Source: Carpediemonas membranifera (Eukaryota; Fornicata). Taken from it: a stretch of 64,000 nt of DNA. Both the position numbers and the translations under genes were made by a program. Within the stretch, counting starts at the first letter, position 1, and the number at the start of each line of letters is the position of its first letter. This document shows, in pieces, positions 48,701-61,600 of the stretch. The stretch is taken from NCBI GenBank assembly GCA_019828565.1, contig JAHDYR010000019.1:236618-300617 (forward strand). Reading direction: 5' to 3'. Below the pieces are notes generated by a model. It had not been told where the DNA came from. It was given only the letters and a program-made list of their open reading frames with translations, and did not search any database.

Positions 48701-49439
48701 GGACGACCGATTGGTTCTCGATCTGGATGCCGTTCCGGTCCGTGGACATGACTTCGGCTGTGTGGGAGTACCGGCCCGACGCCTTGGCGAATACGAAGAC
48801 GTGGTTGTTCCTGATCTGCTCCTGTGCGATCACGACCTTCTCACGACCGTTCATGATGAAGTACGCGCCCTCATCGTACACACACTCGCCGATGCCGCCG
48901 AGGAAGGCACTGCGGGCGGCGGGGTTGTCGCCGATGGAGTTTAGGCCTGAGGTGATGGCGCAAAGCTGTGAGCGGAGGAGAACGGGGAGACGACCGAGGG
49001 GGATTTGGCGGTGTTCGAAAACGGTGGGGTGGCCTTGGTTCTCCTCTTCGGCTACAACGGCGCGAATATCTTCACCATTGATGCGGGTGGTGCGATACAG
49101 CTTGGAAGTGAAGTCGATGGATAGCTGGGTGTCGTAGGGGAGCGATCTCAGGCGGCATTCGTTGGGATAGATAACACCCAAGGTGTTCGAGTAGAGCGTG
49201 GACGCATAAACCTTGCCCATCTTGATTTCAACATCCTCTGGAGATGCTGAATACTTCACGCCAGACAAATGCTGCTGTCCACGTTGCACAACGATGGGAA
49301 GCTGACGATTGATTACAGCTGGCATCCTATCGTTGACAAAGTGATCAAAGCTACGGATCTGTTGTTGTGCAAGACCCTTTTGCCTAAACCAAGAGCCAAC
49401 GAGGGCCCAGGCAGAATCGTCGTCCACAGCCACTCCCAT
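45758..49439 (-). CDS. RPB2: DNA-directed RNA polymerase II second-largest subunit
   Basis: Catalytic subunit of RNA polymerase II. Two exons (47167-49439, 45758-47129) with a 37-bp intron give 1214 residues, the usual length. The N-terminus runs SWFRQKGLAQQQIRSFDHFV (family FxxxKGLVxQQLDSFDxFI). Also present are ECRLRSLPYDTQLSIDF, GEKVVIAQEQ-type NGREKVVIAQEQIRNNH, SADKSAGAATGVTQELNRL and ETPEGAQVGLVKNLAL. Exon 2 opens CAMGKQAMGMYVSNFQTRMD, a polymerase II signature. Then come GFNQEDSVLM, SRHGQKGTCG, LTRQPTEGRARDGGLRFGEM and the zinc site CGRCG...CEACG. The ATG at 49439 follows TGCGCAAAAC within 30 bp. Its intron is identical to that of RPC2. Confidence 0.97.
47130..47166 (-). other. Intron, 37 bp (RPB2), identical to the RPC2 intron
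   Basis: GTACGT...ACACAG on the minus strand, phase 2, between NVYQ and CAMGKQA. All 37 bases equal 10772-10808. Confidence 0.96.
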
Positions 49440-49610
49440 GCTCTCGTTTGATCAGTTTTGCGCACGAAAAAAAATTATGGGCAGCCTGCCACCGATACAG
49501 CAGACTGGAGGGCATCTTGGTTGTACAAGAGGCCCCGATGGTCGTCGGGGCACAGCTGCTGCTTAATTTCTCCTCCTTAAATTTGTCCCGAAAATACCCA
49601 TCCAACGACG

Positions 49611-52600
49611 ATGAAGAAGCTTATCCTGTTAATTTCGTTCTTTATCACAGTGGCATGGGCGTGTTCAGCTGGAGAATACGTCCACCCTGATTTCGTCGGA
49701 GAATGCCTCCCTTGCCCCGCAGGGTTTTAGTTCGTTGCGCTCGTTTCCCTAACACAGTTGCACCGACGGATATACAGCCACAGCCTGCTCAGCAGGTTCA
49801 TCTACATCGGGTACTGGCTCCACGTCGTCTTCTGACTGCACAGCGTGCTCGGCAGGCACGATGTCTCTCGAAGGTTCGTCTGCTTGTTCTGCCTGCCCGG
49901 CCGGGACGTACTCGGGCTCGGGCGCGTCATCATGCTTGGACTGCGAGAGTGACGAGTACTCCCTTGGCGGCGCTTCCAGCTGCACAACGTGCCCCGCTGG
50001 TTCTGCGTGCGCCACGACATCTTCTGCGCCGACAACTTGCTCGACCGGCTACTACTCCGAAGATGGCGATACCTCGTGCACTATATGCCCTGCTGGCTAC
50101 CGCTGTCCGACGACGACGTCGACCCCCGTGTCCTGCTCCGCCGGCACCTATGCGCCAGCCGGGTCGACCTCTTGCGGCGCATGCCCTGACGGCTACGAGT
50201 GCAGCAACCCCGCCGCGCCCACCGCTTGCAGCGACGGCCAGTACGTGGCCGCGAACCTGCTTTCGTGCGTGGACTGCGAGGCCGGGTACTACTGCCCCAG
50301 CCCCGACGAGGCGCACGTCGCTTGCGCAGACGGCTACTATCAAGACTCCACCGGCCAGCAATCCTGTGTGATTTGCCCAGCCGGCTACGAGTGCTCGGAC
50401 AAGACGAGCATGTCGGCCTGCTCGGCCGGCACATACGCTCCTGCTGGGTCGACCTCTTGCCTCCCATGCGCGGACGGCTACGAATGCTCCGATCCGACTG
50501 CGCCCACCTACTGCGCGGACGGTCAATACGTGGCAGATGACATGCAGTCGTGCGTCGACTGCGAAGCCGGCTACTACTGCCCCAGCCCCGACGTGACCCA
50601 CGTGGCGTGCGAGGCAGGCTACTATCAGGCCAGCACCGGCAAGCAGACCTGCACTGTTTGCTCAGCTGGATCGGCCTGCGCCTCAGCGACGGTCACGCCG
50701 TCGACCTGCTCCGCAGGCACCTACGCGCTTGAGGGCTCGTCGACCTGCACAACGTGCCCCGCTGGCTACTCCTGCACAACCAGCACCGCGCCCGTCGCCT
50801 GCTCGACCGGGCAGTACTCAACCGCCGGCGACGACTCCTGCCACTCATGCCCGGCCGGCAACTCCTGCGCCAACAAGGCCTCATACGACGAGTGCCCCGC
50901 CGGAACTTACTCGGCCCTCGGCTCCGCTACTTGCACCAGCTGCGCTACTGGCACCGCCTCCAGCGCGGGCGCCACGACATGCAGCAGCTGTTCGGCTGGC
51001 GAGTACGCTCTCGGCGGCGCTTCCAGCTGCACAACGTGCCCCGCTGGTTCTGCGTGCGCCACGACATCTTCTGCGCCGACAACTTGCTCGACCGGCTACT
51101 ACTCCGAAGATGGCGATACCTCGTGCACTATATGCCCTGCTGGCTACCGCTGTCCGACGACGACGTCGACCCCCGTGTCCTGCTCCGCCGGCACCTATGC
51201 GCCAGCCGGGTCGACCTCTTGCGGCGCATGCCCTGACGGCTACGAGTGCAGCAACCCCGCCGCGCCCACCGCTTGCAGCGACGGCCAGTACGTGGCCGCG
51301 AACCTGCTTTCGTGCGTGGACTGCGAGGCCGGGTACTACTGCCCCAGCCCCGACGAGGCGCATGTCGCTTGCGCAGACGGCTACTATCAGAGTTCCACCG
51401 GCCAGCAATCCTGTGTGATTTGCCCAGCCGGCTACGAGTGCTCGGACAAGACGAGCATGTCGGCCTGCTCGGCCGGCACATACGCTCCTGCTGGGTCGAC
51501 CTCTTGCCTCCCATGCGCGGACGGCTACGAATGCTCCGATCCGACTGCGCCCACCTACTGCGCGGACGGTCAATACGTGGCAGATGACATGCAGTCGTGC
51601 GTCGACTGCGAAGCCGGCTACTACTGCCCCAGCCCCGACGTGACCCACGTGGCGTGCGAGGCAGGCTACTATCAGGCCAGCACCGGCAAGCAGACCTGCA
51701 CTGTTTGCCCAGCTGGATCGGCCTGCGCCTCAGCGACGGTCACGCCGTCGACCTGCTCCGCAGGCACCTACGCGCTTGAGGGCTCGTCGACCTGCACAAC
51801 GTGCCCCGCTGGCTACTCCTGCACAACCAGCACCGCGCCCGTCGCCTGCTCGACCGGGCAGTACTCAACCGCCGGCGACGACTCCTGCCACTCATGCCCG
51901 GCCGGCAACTCCTGCGCCAACAAGGCCTCATACGACGAGTGCCCCGCCGGAACTTACTCGGCCCTCGGCTCCGCTACTTGCACCAGCTGCGCTACTGGCA
52001 CCGCCTCCAGCGCGGGCGCCACGACATGCAGCAGCTGTTCGGCTGGCGAGTACGCTCTCGGCGGTGCTTCCAGCTGCACAACGTGCCCCGCTGGTTCTGC
52101 GTGCGCCACGACATCTTCTGCGCCGACAACTTGCTCGACCGGCTACTACTCCGAAGATGGCGATACCTCGTGCACTATATGCCCTGCTGGCTACCGCTGT
52201 CCGACGACGACGTCGACCCCCGTGTCCTGCTCCGCCGGCACCTATGCGCCAGCCGGGTCGACCTCTTGCGGCGCATGCCCTGACGGCTACGAGTGCAGCA
52301 ACCCCGCCGCGCCCACCGCTTGCAGCGACGGCCAGTACGTGGCCGCGAACCTGCTTTCGTGCGTGGACTGCGAGGCCGGGTACTACTGCCCCAGCCCCGA
52401 CGAGGCGCACGTCGCTTGCGCAGACGGCTACTATCAGAGTTCCACCGGCCAGCAATCCTGCATTGCCTGTCCCGCCGGCTACGAGTGCTCTGACAAGACC
52501 ACTGCGACGGCCTGCGGAACCGGCTACTACTCTGACGCCATGTCGATGGCCTGCACCGAGTGCGCGGCCGGGTCAACCTGCTCGGCGACACCCACAACGT

Positions 52601-55600
52601 GTCCGCTAGGCACGTATGCCCTGGCTGGTGACACATCCTGCACCACCTGCCCGGCCGGCTACGGATGCCCGACGACGTCCTCCGCCCCCGTGGCCTGCTC
52701 AAGCGGTCAGTACGTGAGCCCGACGACCTATGCCTGCCTCGCAGTCCCCGCCGGGTACTACGCCGCGACGCCCGCAGACAGCATTGCCGCATGCGCCGCA
52801 GGCTATTACTCCACCGGGAGCGCGACCGCCTGTACTACTTGCCCCGCTGGTCAGGCCTGCCCCAACGCCGACGGCACTGGCATCGTCAGCTGCCTCGCTG
52901 GCTACTATAGCGCAGCCGGGTCGACCGACTGTACCGAGTGCACCGAGGGCTTCTACTGCCCGGATACCACCCTGGCCGTCGAGCGCCCCTGCCCATCCGG
53001 CTACTACTCGGATAGTGGCGCCACATCCTGCACAAAGTGTGAGGCCGGCTACGGTTGCCCCACGGGCGCGCTTACCGATAAGGTGACCTGTGTCACTGGT
53101 CAGTACGCCATCTCTGGGTCGACCTCTTGCACCACTTGCCCTGCCGGGTACAAGTGCGTCGACACTGTCACCGCTCCCGTGGCCTGCTCCACGGGCGAGT
53201 ATGCTCCTGCCGGGTCGACCGACTGCACGGTCTGCCCCCAGGGCTACTATTGCCCGTACACAGACTCGCCCACGGTCACCCCCTGCGCCGACGGCTACTA
53301 CTCGACCGGTGGTGCGACGTCGTGCACCGCGTGTGACGCTGGATCGTACTGCCCCGACCGGATTGGCACGATGAACGCTTGCTCTTCGGGCTCGTTCTCG
53401 CTCGGCGGTACCACTCTCTGCACCACCTGCCCCGCTGGCTACAAGTGCGCCGACAGCAGTGTCGCTCCCGTCGCCTGCGCCTCCGGCTGGTACTCTGCCG
53501 AGGGCGCCACGACCTGCACTATCTGCCCTGCCGGCTACGAGTGCCCCTCCGCGTCCAGCGGCCCCTCGGGTTGCCCTGCCGGGTACTATGCTCCCGAGGG
53601 ATCCATCGCCTGCACTGTCTGTGACGCCGGCTACGTCTGCCCTGCTAACTCGGACTCGGCCACTCCGGCCGGCGCTGTTTGCTCGCTCGGATCATACTGC
53701 CCCGCCGGCACCTCGGCTGAGTACCCCTGCCCCGCGGGCACGTACGGCTCGTCCACTGGCCTTGCCTCTGCTGCTGAATGCACAGCTTGCCCCGAGGGTT
53801 ACTTCTGTCCTGCCGGTATTGAAGACCCTGCCGACCTCGGCACGACATACATCTGCCCGACCGGCTACTACTGTCCCGACGGCACTGGTGCTTCTAACAC
53901 CAACCCTTGCCCGGGCGGCACTTATTACTCCGGGACGGGTGCCACGACTGTCGGCGACTGTGCCAGCTGCACCGCCGGCAACTACTGCCCTACTGGGTCG
54001 AGTAGCGAGACCGTCTGCCCTGCTGGGTACTACTGCCTCGTCTCCTCTGCTACGTACGCTGGTACCCCGTGCCCGGCTGGCACGTATTTCAGTGGCACTG
54101 GCGCTGAGACCGAGGACGAGTGCGTCACCTGCCCCGCCGGGTCCTACTGCCGTTCCGGGTCGACTGCCGCCACAGCCTGCCCCGCTGGTACGTATCGCGA
54201 CATCACTGGCGGCAGCGACGTGTCAAGCTGCTCTGAGTGCACGGCTAGCTACGTTTGCTCCGGCACTGGCACAGTCACCCCGACTGTCGCATGCGCCCCT
54301 GGCCACTACTGCCCCGCTGGTACCGCCTCGACGACGGAGTACCCCTGCCCTGCTGGCACGTACACCGACTCGACCACGCTGACCGACTTCAGCCAATGCA
54401 CCATCTGCCCCGAGGGATACTACTGCCTCTCTGGTACCGGCGGCACTTCCCCGCCGACAACATGCCCTACTGGGTACTACTGCCCCGAGGGCACCGGATC
54501 CCCCGTGCAGTGGCCCTGCCCTGCTGGCACGTATAACGATCAGACCGGCCAGATCTCCATGGATGACTGTGTCGCGTGTCCCGAGGGGTCCTACTGCCTC
54601 GAGGCCTCTACCGACCCGACTGCTACGTGTCCCGCAGGCTACTACTGCCCCCTCGGCACCCAGTCATCGACGGAGAACCCCTGCGACCCCGGCACATATA
54701 ATCCCCTGACTGCTCAGACTAGCGACGCCGCGTGTGACCCCTGCCCCACCGGCCACTACTGCCTCAAGGGCACGTCCACGCCCGCTGAGTGCCCCGCCAC
54801 GACATACTCTGACGTGACTGGCGCCCAGTCAGCAGGCCCTGGCACCATTGGCACGGCTTGCGCCACCTGCCCTGCTGGCCACTACTGCGAGTCTGGCACA
54901 GTTAACCCCGCCGAGTGCACGACCGGCTACTACTCCGCCTCGGGTGCGTCTGCCTGCACTGCGTGCACGGCGGGTCACTACTGCTCGACCTCGACCACCA
55001 CGAAGACTGAGATGATCGCCCAGGTCTGCAGTGCCGGGCTCTACTGCCCCACCGGCCAGGACACCGTGCCTGACAGCACCAACGAGCCCTGCCCCGTTGG
55101 CCAGTACTGCGAGGCCGGTGTCGCCGCCCCTGTGGACTGCCCTCCTGGCACTTTCAGGTCGACCACCGGCGCTGAAGCCGAGGGTGACTGCGAGACTTGC
55201 CCCGCCGGGTCCTACTGTGTCGGCGGCGAGTCAGCTGTCACTGGCGCCTGCGACGAAGGCTACTACTGCGAGGCCGGGTCCACCGCATCCACAGAAGAGG
55301 CCTGCCCCGCGGGCACATACCGCAACACTTCGGGTGCCGACTCTGTCGACGCCTGCCCGGTCTGCCCGGCGGGCTACTACTGCCCCACAGCAACCGACGA
55401 GCCCCTTGACTGCCCCATCGGGTACTACTGCATGGAGGGCTCGCCAGTCCCGTTGCCCTGCCCTCTCGGTACATACGGCAACACGCTCAACAAGGAGTCT
55501 GTCGAATTGTGCACGGACTGCCCTGAAGGGTCATACTGTGACGGTCTCGGCCTCACGTCAGCCACCGGCCTCTGTGACCGCGGCTACTACTGCGTGGGAG

Positions 55601-58600
55601 CGGCTTACACCTCAGCGCCCCCCGGCCTGCCCACTGGCGGCCCTTGCCCCGTCGGCAAGTACTGCCCCGAGGGCTCAGCAAGCGGGAGTCTATGCCCGGC
55701 CGGGACGTACAACCCGCACACGGGCGCCCGGTACGCCACGGACTGCATCAACTGTGACCCCGGTCACTACTGCGCCGGCTCTGAACTGAGCGCTAGCACG
55801 GCACCATGCTCGGCCGGGTACTACTGCACTGGCGGCTCATCCACGCCGACCCAGTTCGAGGTCTCCGTCGGTCACTACTCTGAGGAGGGCGCCATCGCCG
55901 AGTCCCCCTGCGACCCCGGCACGTACCAGCCCCAGGCCGGCCAAGGGTCTTGTTTGCCCTGCCCCGCCGGCAGCTACTGCCCCGACTCGGCCATGGACTC
56001 GACCGTGGCCTGTCCACAGGGCTACTATTGCCCAGAGGGCGCCAACACCCCCACACCGTGCCCCGCAGGCACATATACCACCACTGGCGGCCTGTCAAGC
56101 CTTGCGGAGTGCATCTTATGCCCTGGTGGAAAGTACTGCGCCACAGCCTCCCTCCTAGATGCCCCCACTGGCGATTGTACCGCTGGCTACTACTGCAACG
56201 GCTCGACGATCGTCCCGGCCCCGGTCGACCAGACATACGGCGACCGCTGCCCCGCCGGGTACTACTGCCCCCCAGGCAGCGACAGCCCCCTCGCGTGTCC
56301 CTCTGGTACGTTCCTCAAGAGCGAAGGAGCAGATGCCATTGAAGACTGTGTGGAATGCACTGCAGGCAAGTACTGCGAGACCACCGGCCTCGCCGCTGTC
56401 ACGGGCGATTGCTCTGAGGGCTACTACTGCACTGGCGGCGCCAAGTCCTCTACACCGCTCGCCGCCTCTGGTGAGGGTGACGTCTGCGGCGCTGGGTACT
56501 ACTGCCCTACCGGCTCATCTGTTCAGATTCCATGCCAGGCCGGCACATACACCGATGTGTCCGGCCTTGCCACATGCAAGACATGCCCGGCAGGCTACTA
56601 CTGCACGAGCACAACTTCCACACCGATCGATTGCCCCGCCGGTAAGTACTGCCCCGAGGGGTCCTCTGCCGGCACCAACTGCCCCGCTGGCACGTACAAC
56701 CCTGACACACTCGCTCAGTCTGTCGATGACTGCACCAACTGCACCGCCGGGTACTACTGCCCCACTACTGGCCTGTCAGCCGCGACTCTGCTCTGCGAGG
56801 AGGGATATTACTGCCCCGGTGGCGCGACTGACGCCTACGGCGCCGACTCTGCCGGCGGCGACTGCCCCAAGGGGTACTACTGCCCCGAGGGGTCCAGCGC
56901 CCCCGAGCCGTGCGTGGCCGGGGGCTACCAGGATCAGCTCAACCAGGCGTCTGCGAACGACTGCAAGCCCTGCACCGGCGGGTACTACTGCCCCGACGAC
57001 CACATGGAGGCTGTCGGCACCCAGTGCACGGCCGGCTACTACTGCACGGAGAACGCGACCTCCGCCACGCCCATTGATGGTGTCACTGGCGACATATGCC
57101 CTGATGGCCACTATTGTCCAACCGGCACCAGCAGCCCCGTCCCGTGTGCTGCGGGCACGTACCAGGACCAGGCCGGCCAGACGTCGTGTACGGCCTGCCC
57201 CGCCGGGTACTACTGCCTGTCGGGCACGGGCGACTACACGCTGACCCCATGCCCCCAAGGCTACTACTGCCCCGTCTCGACGACGGACCCGCACCTCTAC
57301 AGCTGCCCCGCTGGCACATACGGCGCGGCGACTGGCCTGACTGAGATCAACGCCTGCACCGACTGCGACCCCGGTTACTACTGCGAGAACCCCGCGCAGA
57401 CAAACGTCTCGGGTGAGTGTGCCGCGGGCTACTACTGCCTTGGGTCTGCGGAAACGGCCACACCGACTGGCACGACTGGTGCCCAGTGCTCTGCGGGCTA
57501 CTACTGCCCCGCTGGGTCGTCCTCGATGACGCCCTGCAGCGCCGGCCAGTACTGTAACACGGTCGGCCTCGCCACCCCCACGGGCAACTGCTCGGCCGGC
57601 TACTACTGCGTGTCCGCCGCGACCACGTCTACCCCGACTGACGGCACCACTGGAAACGTCTGCGGCGCCGGGAAGTACTGCGTTGCTGGCTCATCATCGC
57701 CTACTGCATGCCCCAAGGGAACTTACAACCCCATCACCACGGGTGGCGACCTTGATGCCTGCCTAAGCTGCACGGCCGGGTCCTACTGCAGCTCCAGCTC
57801 GCTGTCGACGCCCACACAGGTGTGCTCGGCGGGCTACTACTGCACTGGCGGCTCCCAGTCTGCCAACCCCACCGACGGCACCACTGGTAATATCTGCCCT
57901 GCCGGCTACTACTGCGAGTCCGGGTCCGATGACCCTGTACCATGCCCCGTGGGCACTTACCAGAGTACTGAGGGCCAGAGCAGCTGCGAGACGTGTGTGG
58001 CGGGCTATCACTGCCCCGAAGGCACGTCGGACTACACGATCTACACGTGCCCCGCTGGTTACTACTGCCCTGAAGGCACCACCACCTCCACCGAGTACCC
58101 CTGCCCCGCTGGCACCTACTCTGCTGCCACTGGTCGCACCCTTGTCAGCCAGTGCACCTCCTGTTCTGCCGGCAAGTACTGCGAAACTACTGGCCTGACC
58201 GAGCCTACCGGCAACTGTTCCGAGGGCTACTACTGCCCCGCAGGCAGCTCCTCATCGACGTCGACAATCTGCCCGGTCGGGTACTACTGCCCGGCCGGCT
58301 CCTCTGCCCCGGTCCCGTGCACTGCTGGCAAGTACTGCGGCGCCACTGGTCTGTCGGAGCCTTCTGGCAACTGCTCGACTGGCTACTACTGCCTGTCCGC
58401 CGCGACCACGTCTACCCCGACTGACGGCTCGACTGGCGCTGTCTGTGGCGCCGGCAAGTACTGCCCCGCAGGGTCCAGCTCGCCAACCGCATGTCCTAAG
58501 GGCACATACAACCCGGACGCCACCGGTGGCGACATTGATGCCTGCCTAAGCTGCACTGCAGGCTACTACTGCGGCAGCTCCAGCCTGTCCGCCGTGAGCG

Positions 58601-61600
58601 GAGCTTGCTCGGCTGGCTACTACTGCACTGGCGGTGCTGACACACCCACCCCGACGGACGGGTCGACAGGCGACATCTGCCCGGTCGGTAACTACTGTCC
58701 TGGTGGTAGCACCGCCCCAGTCGCATGCGAGTCGGGCACTTACCAGGACTTCGAGGGACAGACTACCTGCACCGCCTGTGAGGCGGGCTATTACTGCCCC
58801 GAAGGCACGTCGGACTACACGATCTACACGTGCCCCGCTGGTTACTACTGCCCTGAAGGCACCACCACCTCCACCGAGTACCCCTGCCCCGCTGGCACCT
58901 ACTCTGCTGCCACTGGTCGCACCCTTGTCAGCCAGTGCACCTCCTGTTCTGCCGGCAAGTACTGCGAAACTACTGGCCTGACCGAGCCTACCGGCAACTG
59001 TTCCGAGGGCTACTACTGCCCCGCAGGCAGTCTTTCCGCCACGCCCTCGTCGTCCCAGTGCTCTGTCGGGTACTACTGCCCGGCCGGATCCTCCACGCCC
59101 ACGACGTGCACGGCGGGCAAGTACTGCGGGTCTGCGGGTCTCTCTGCGCCCACAGGCGACTGTGACGCCGGCTACTACTGCGTCTCAACAGCGACCACCC
59201 CCACCCCGACTGACGGCACCACTGGAAACGTCTGCGGCACCGGGAAGTACTGCGTTGCTGGCTCATCATCGCCTACTGCATGCCCCAAGGGAACTTACAA
59301 CCCCATCACCACCGGCACTGACTCCGACGCCTGTGTCACGTGCACGGCCGGGTCCTACTGCAGCAGCTCCGGCCTCGCGGCCGTCACTGGCGCATGTTCT
59401 GCCGGGTACTACTGCATCGGCGGCGCGACGACTGCCACACCGACTGACGGTGTGGAAGGCAACATCTGCCCTGCTGGGTCCCAATGCGTGGCAGGCTCCT
59501 CCGAGCCTGAGGCTTGCGCTGCTGGCACATACCAACCGAACGTCGGCAAGAACACCTGCGCTGACTGCCCCGCTGGTTACTACTGCCCCAACACCGAGAT
59601 GACTGCCGGCATTGAGTGCCCCGCAGGCTACTACTGCCTCAGCGGCCAGGACTCCCGCTACGACAACCCCTGCCCCGCCGGCAAGTTCTCGAACGCCACT
59701 GGCCTCGCCTCTAGCGGCGAGTGCACCGCCTGCACCGCCGGCAAGTACTGTTCTGGCACTGGCAACACCGCAGTGTCGGGCGACTGCCTTGCTGGCTACT
59801 ACTGCGTGTCTGGCGCTTCGACCTCGACTCCAACCGACGGTATGACGGGCAACGTCTGCACGGCCGGCCGCTACTGCCCTGCCGGGTCCTCTGCCGGCAC
59901 CGACTGCCCCATTGGCACCTACAGCTCAGCCACTGGGCTGCAGACAAGCGGACAGTGCACTGCCTGCCCTGCTGGCAAGTACTGCGCGACCACGGGCCTG
60001 ACGTCGGTCACCGGAACGTGTTCGGCAGGCTACTTCTGCCTTGGTGGAGCAACCACTCCCGCGCCGACTGACGGCATGACAGGCGACGAGTGCCCCGCCG
60101 GGTCTGCCTGCATCTCGGGGTCGACCACGTACCAGGAGTGCGACCCCGGCACGTACCAGCCCGACGTCGCCCAGAGCACCTGCGACACCTGCCCCGCGGG
60201 CTACTACTGCGACGCCGAGGGCATGTCTGCTGCGCTCATCTGCCCGGCCGGCCACTACTGCCCCGCTGGCACTTCCCTGCCGTACTCGAACCCCTGCCCG
60301 GCCGGCACCTACTCCAACACCACCGGCCTAGAAGCCGAGGACGAGTGCGCGCCGTGCCCTGGTGGCAATGTCTGCACGACGACCGGCCTGTCCGCCCCTG
60401 ACGCCGACTGCTCGGCCGGCTTCTACTGCGCGGGCGGCGCCTCGACCCCGACCCCGACTGACGGGGCCACGGGTGCCCGATGCCCTAAGGGTTACTACTG
60501 CCCCGCGGGCTCCACTAACTACACTGCATGCGGCCTCGGAACATACAACCCTTCGCTTGGCGGCCAGAGCAGCGACGACTGCGACGAGTGCCCTGCTGGC
60601 AAGTACTGCGCGGAGATGGGCATCTCCTCTGCCGATGGCTCGGGCGACTGCACGGCCGGCTACTACTGCCTTGGTGGCGCGTCAACTGCGGCACCCACCG
60701 ACGGCGCCACTGGTGACATATGTCCTGTTGGTCACTACTGCCCGGCCGGCTCGACGTCCCCCGTCGCCTGCGAGGCTGGCACGTTCCAGCCCGACATGCA
60801 GCAGTCCTCATGCGACCCCTGTCCCAGCGGCTACACATGTGCCGCCGACGGCCTCGACGTCGGTACGGTCTGCCCCGCCGGCTACTACTGCGAGGAGGGC
60901 AGCACCACGGCTTCACCCTGCCCCAAGGGAACCTACTCCAACGCCACCGGCCTCCAATCGTCTGCCCAATGCCTGCTGTGCCCCGCTGGCCAGGTCTGCT
61001 CGGCTGCCGGGCTGACTGCGCCCAACGGCGTCTGCACGGCTGGTTACTACTGCGAGGAAGGCGCCACAACCCCGTCTGATGCCTCCAAACGCTGCACAAG
61101 CGGCTACTACTGCCCTACCGGCACTTCTGTGCCTACCGAGTGCCCACCCGGCACGATGGGCACGTCAACTGGTCGGCAGAGCGAGGACCAGTGCACCCCG
61201 TGCACAGGCGGCTACTACTGCGAGAGCACCGGCCAGACCACCGTCACTGACCCTTGTGACGCTGGTTACTACTGCGAGTCCGGCGCGTCTGTACCGAATC
61301 CCACTGATGGCTCGACCGGTAACAAGTGCCCGGTTGGCTACTACTGCCCCTCCGGGTCGTCTGAGGCGACTGCCTGCTGGATCGGGTCTTACCAGGACGC
61401 CACGGGCCAGAGCACATGCAAGTCCTGTCCCGCGGGCTACTACTGCGACGAGCTCGGCACGGTAGACCCCACTGAGTGCCCCGCCGGGTACTACTGCCCT
61501 GCCGGGTCGACCACGGGCACTTCCAACCCCTGCCCCGCTGGCACCGCGTCGAACTACACCGGTCTGAGCGACGAAGCCGACTGCCCCGCTTGTGAGGAGG

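Noticed and set aside
50729-51418. Long Ala/Pro/Arg-rich open frames in the 49.7-63.6 kb region, and minus-strand frames there
   Set aside because: They are shadows of the cysteine-rich frame. The true frame is set by the splice from the signal-peptide exon and by the regular Cys motifs over 13.9 kb.
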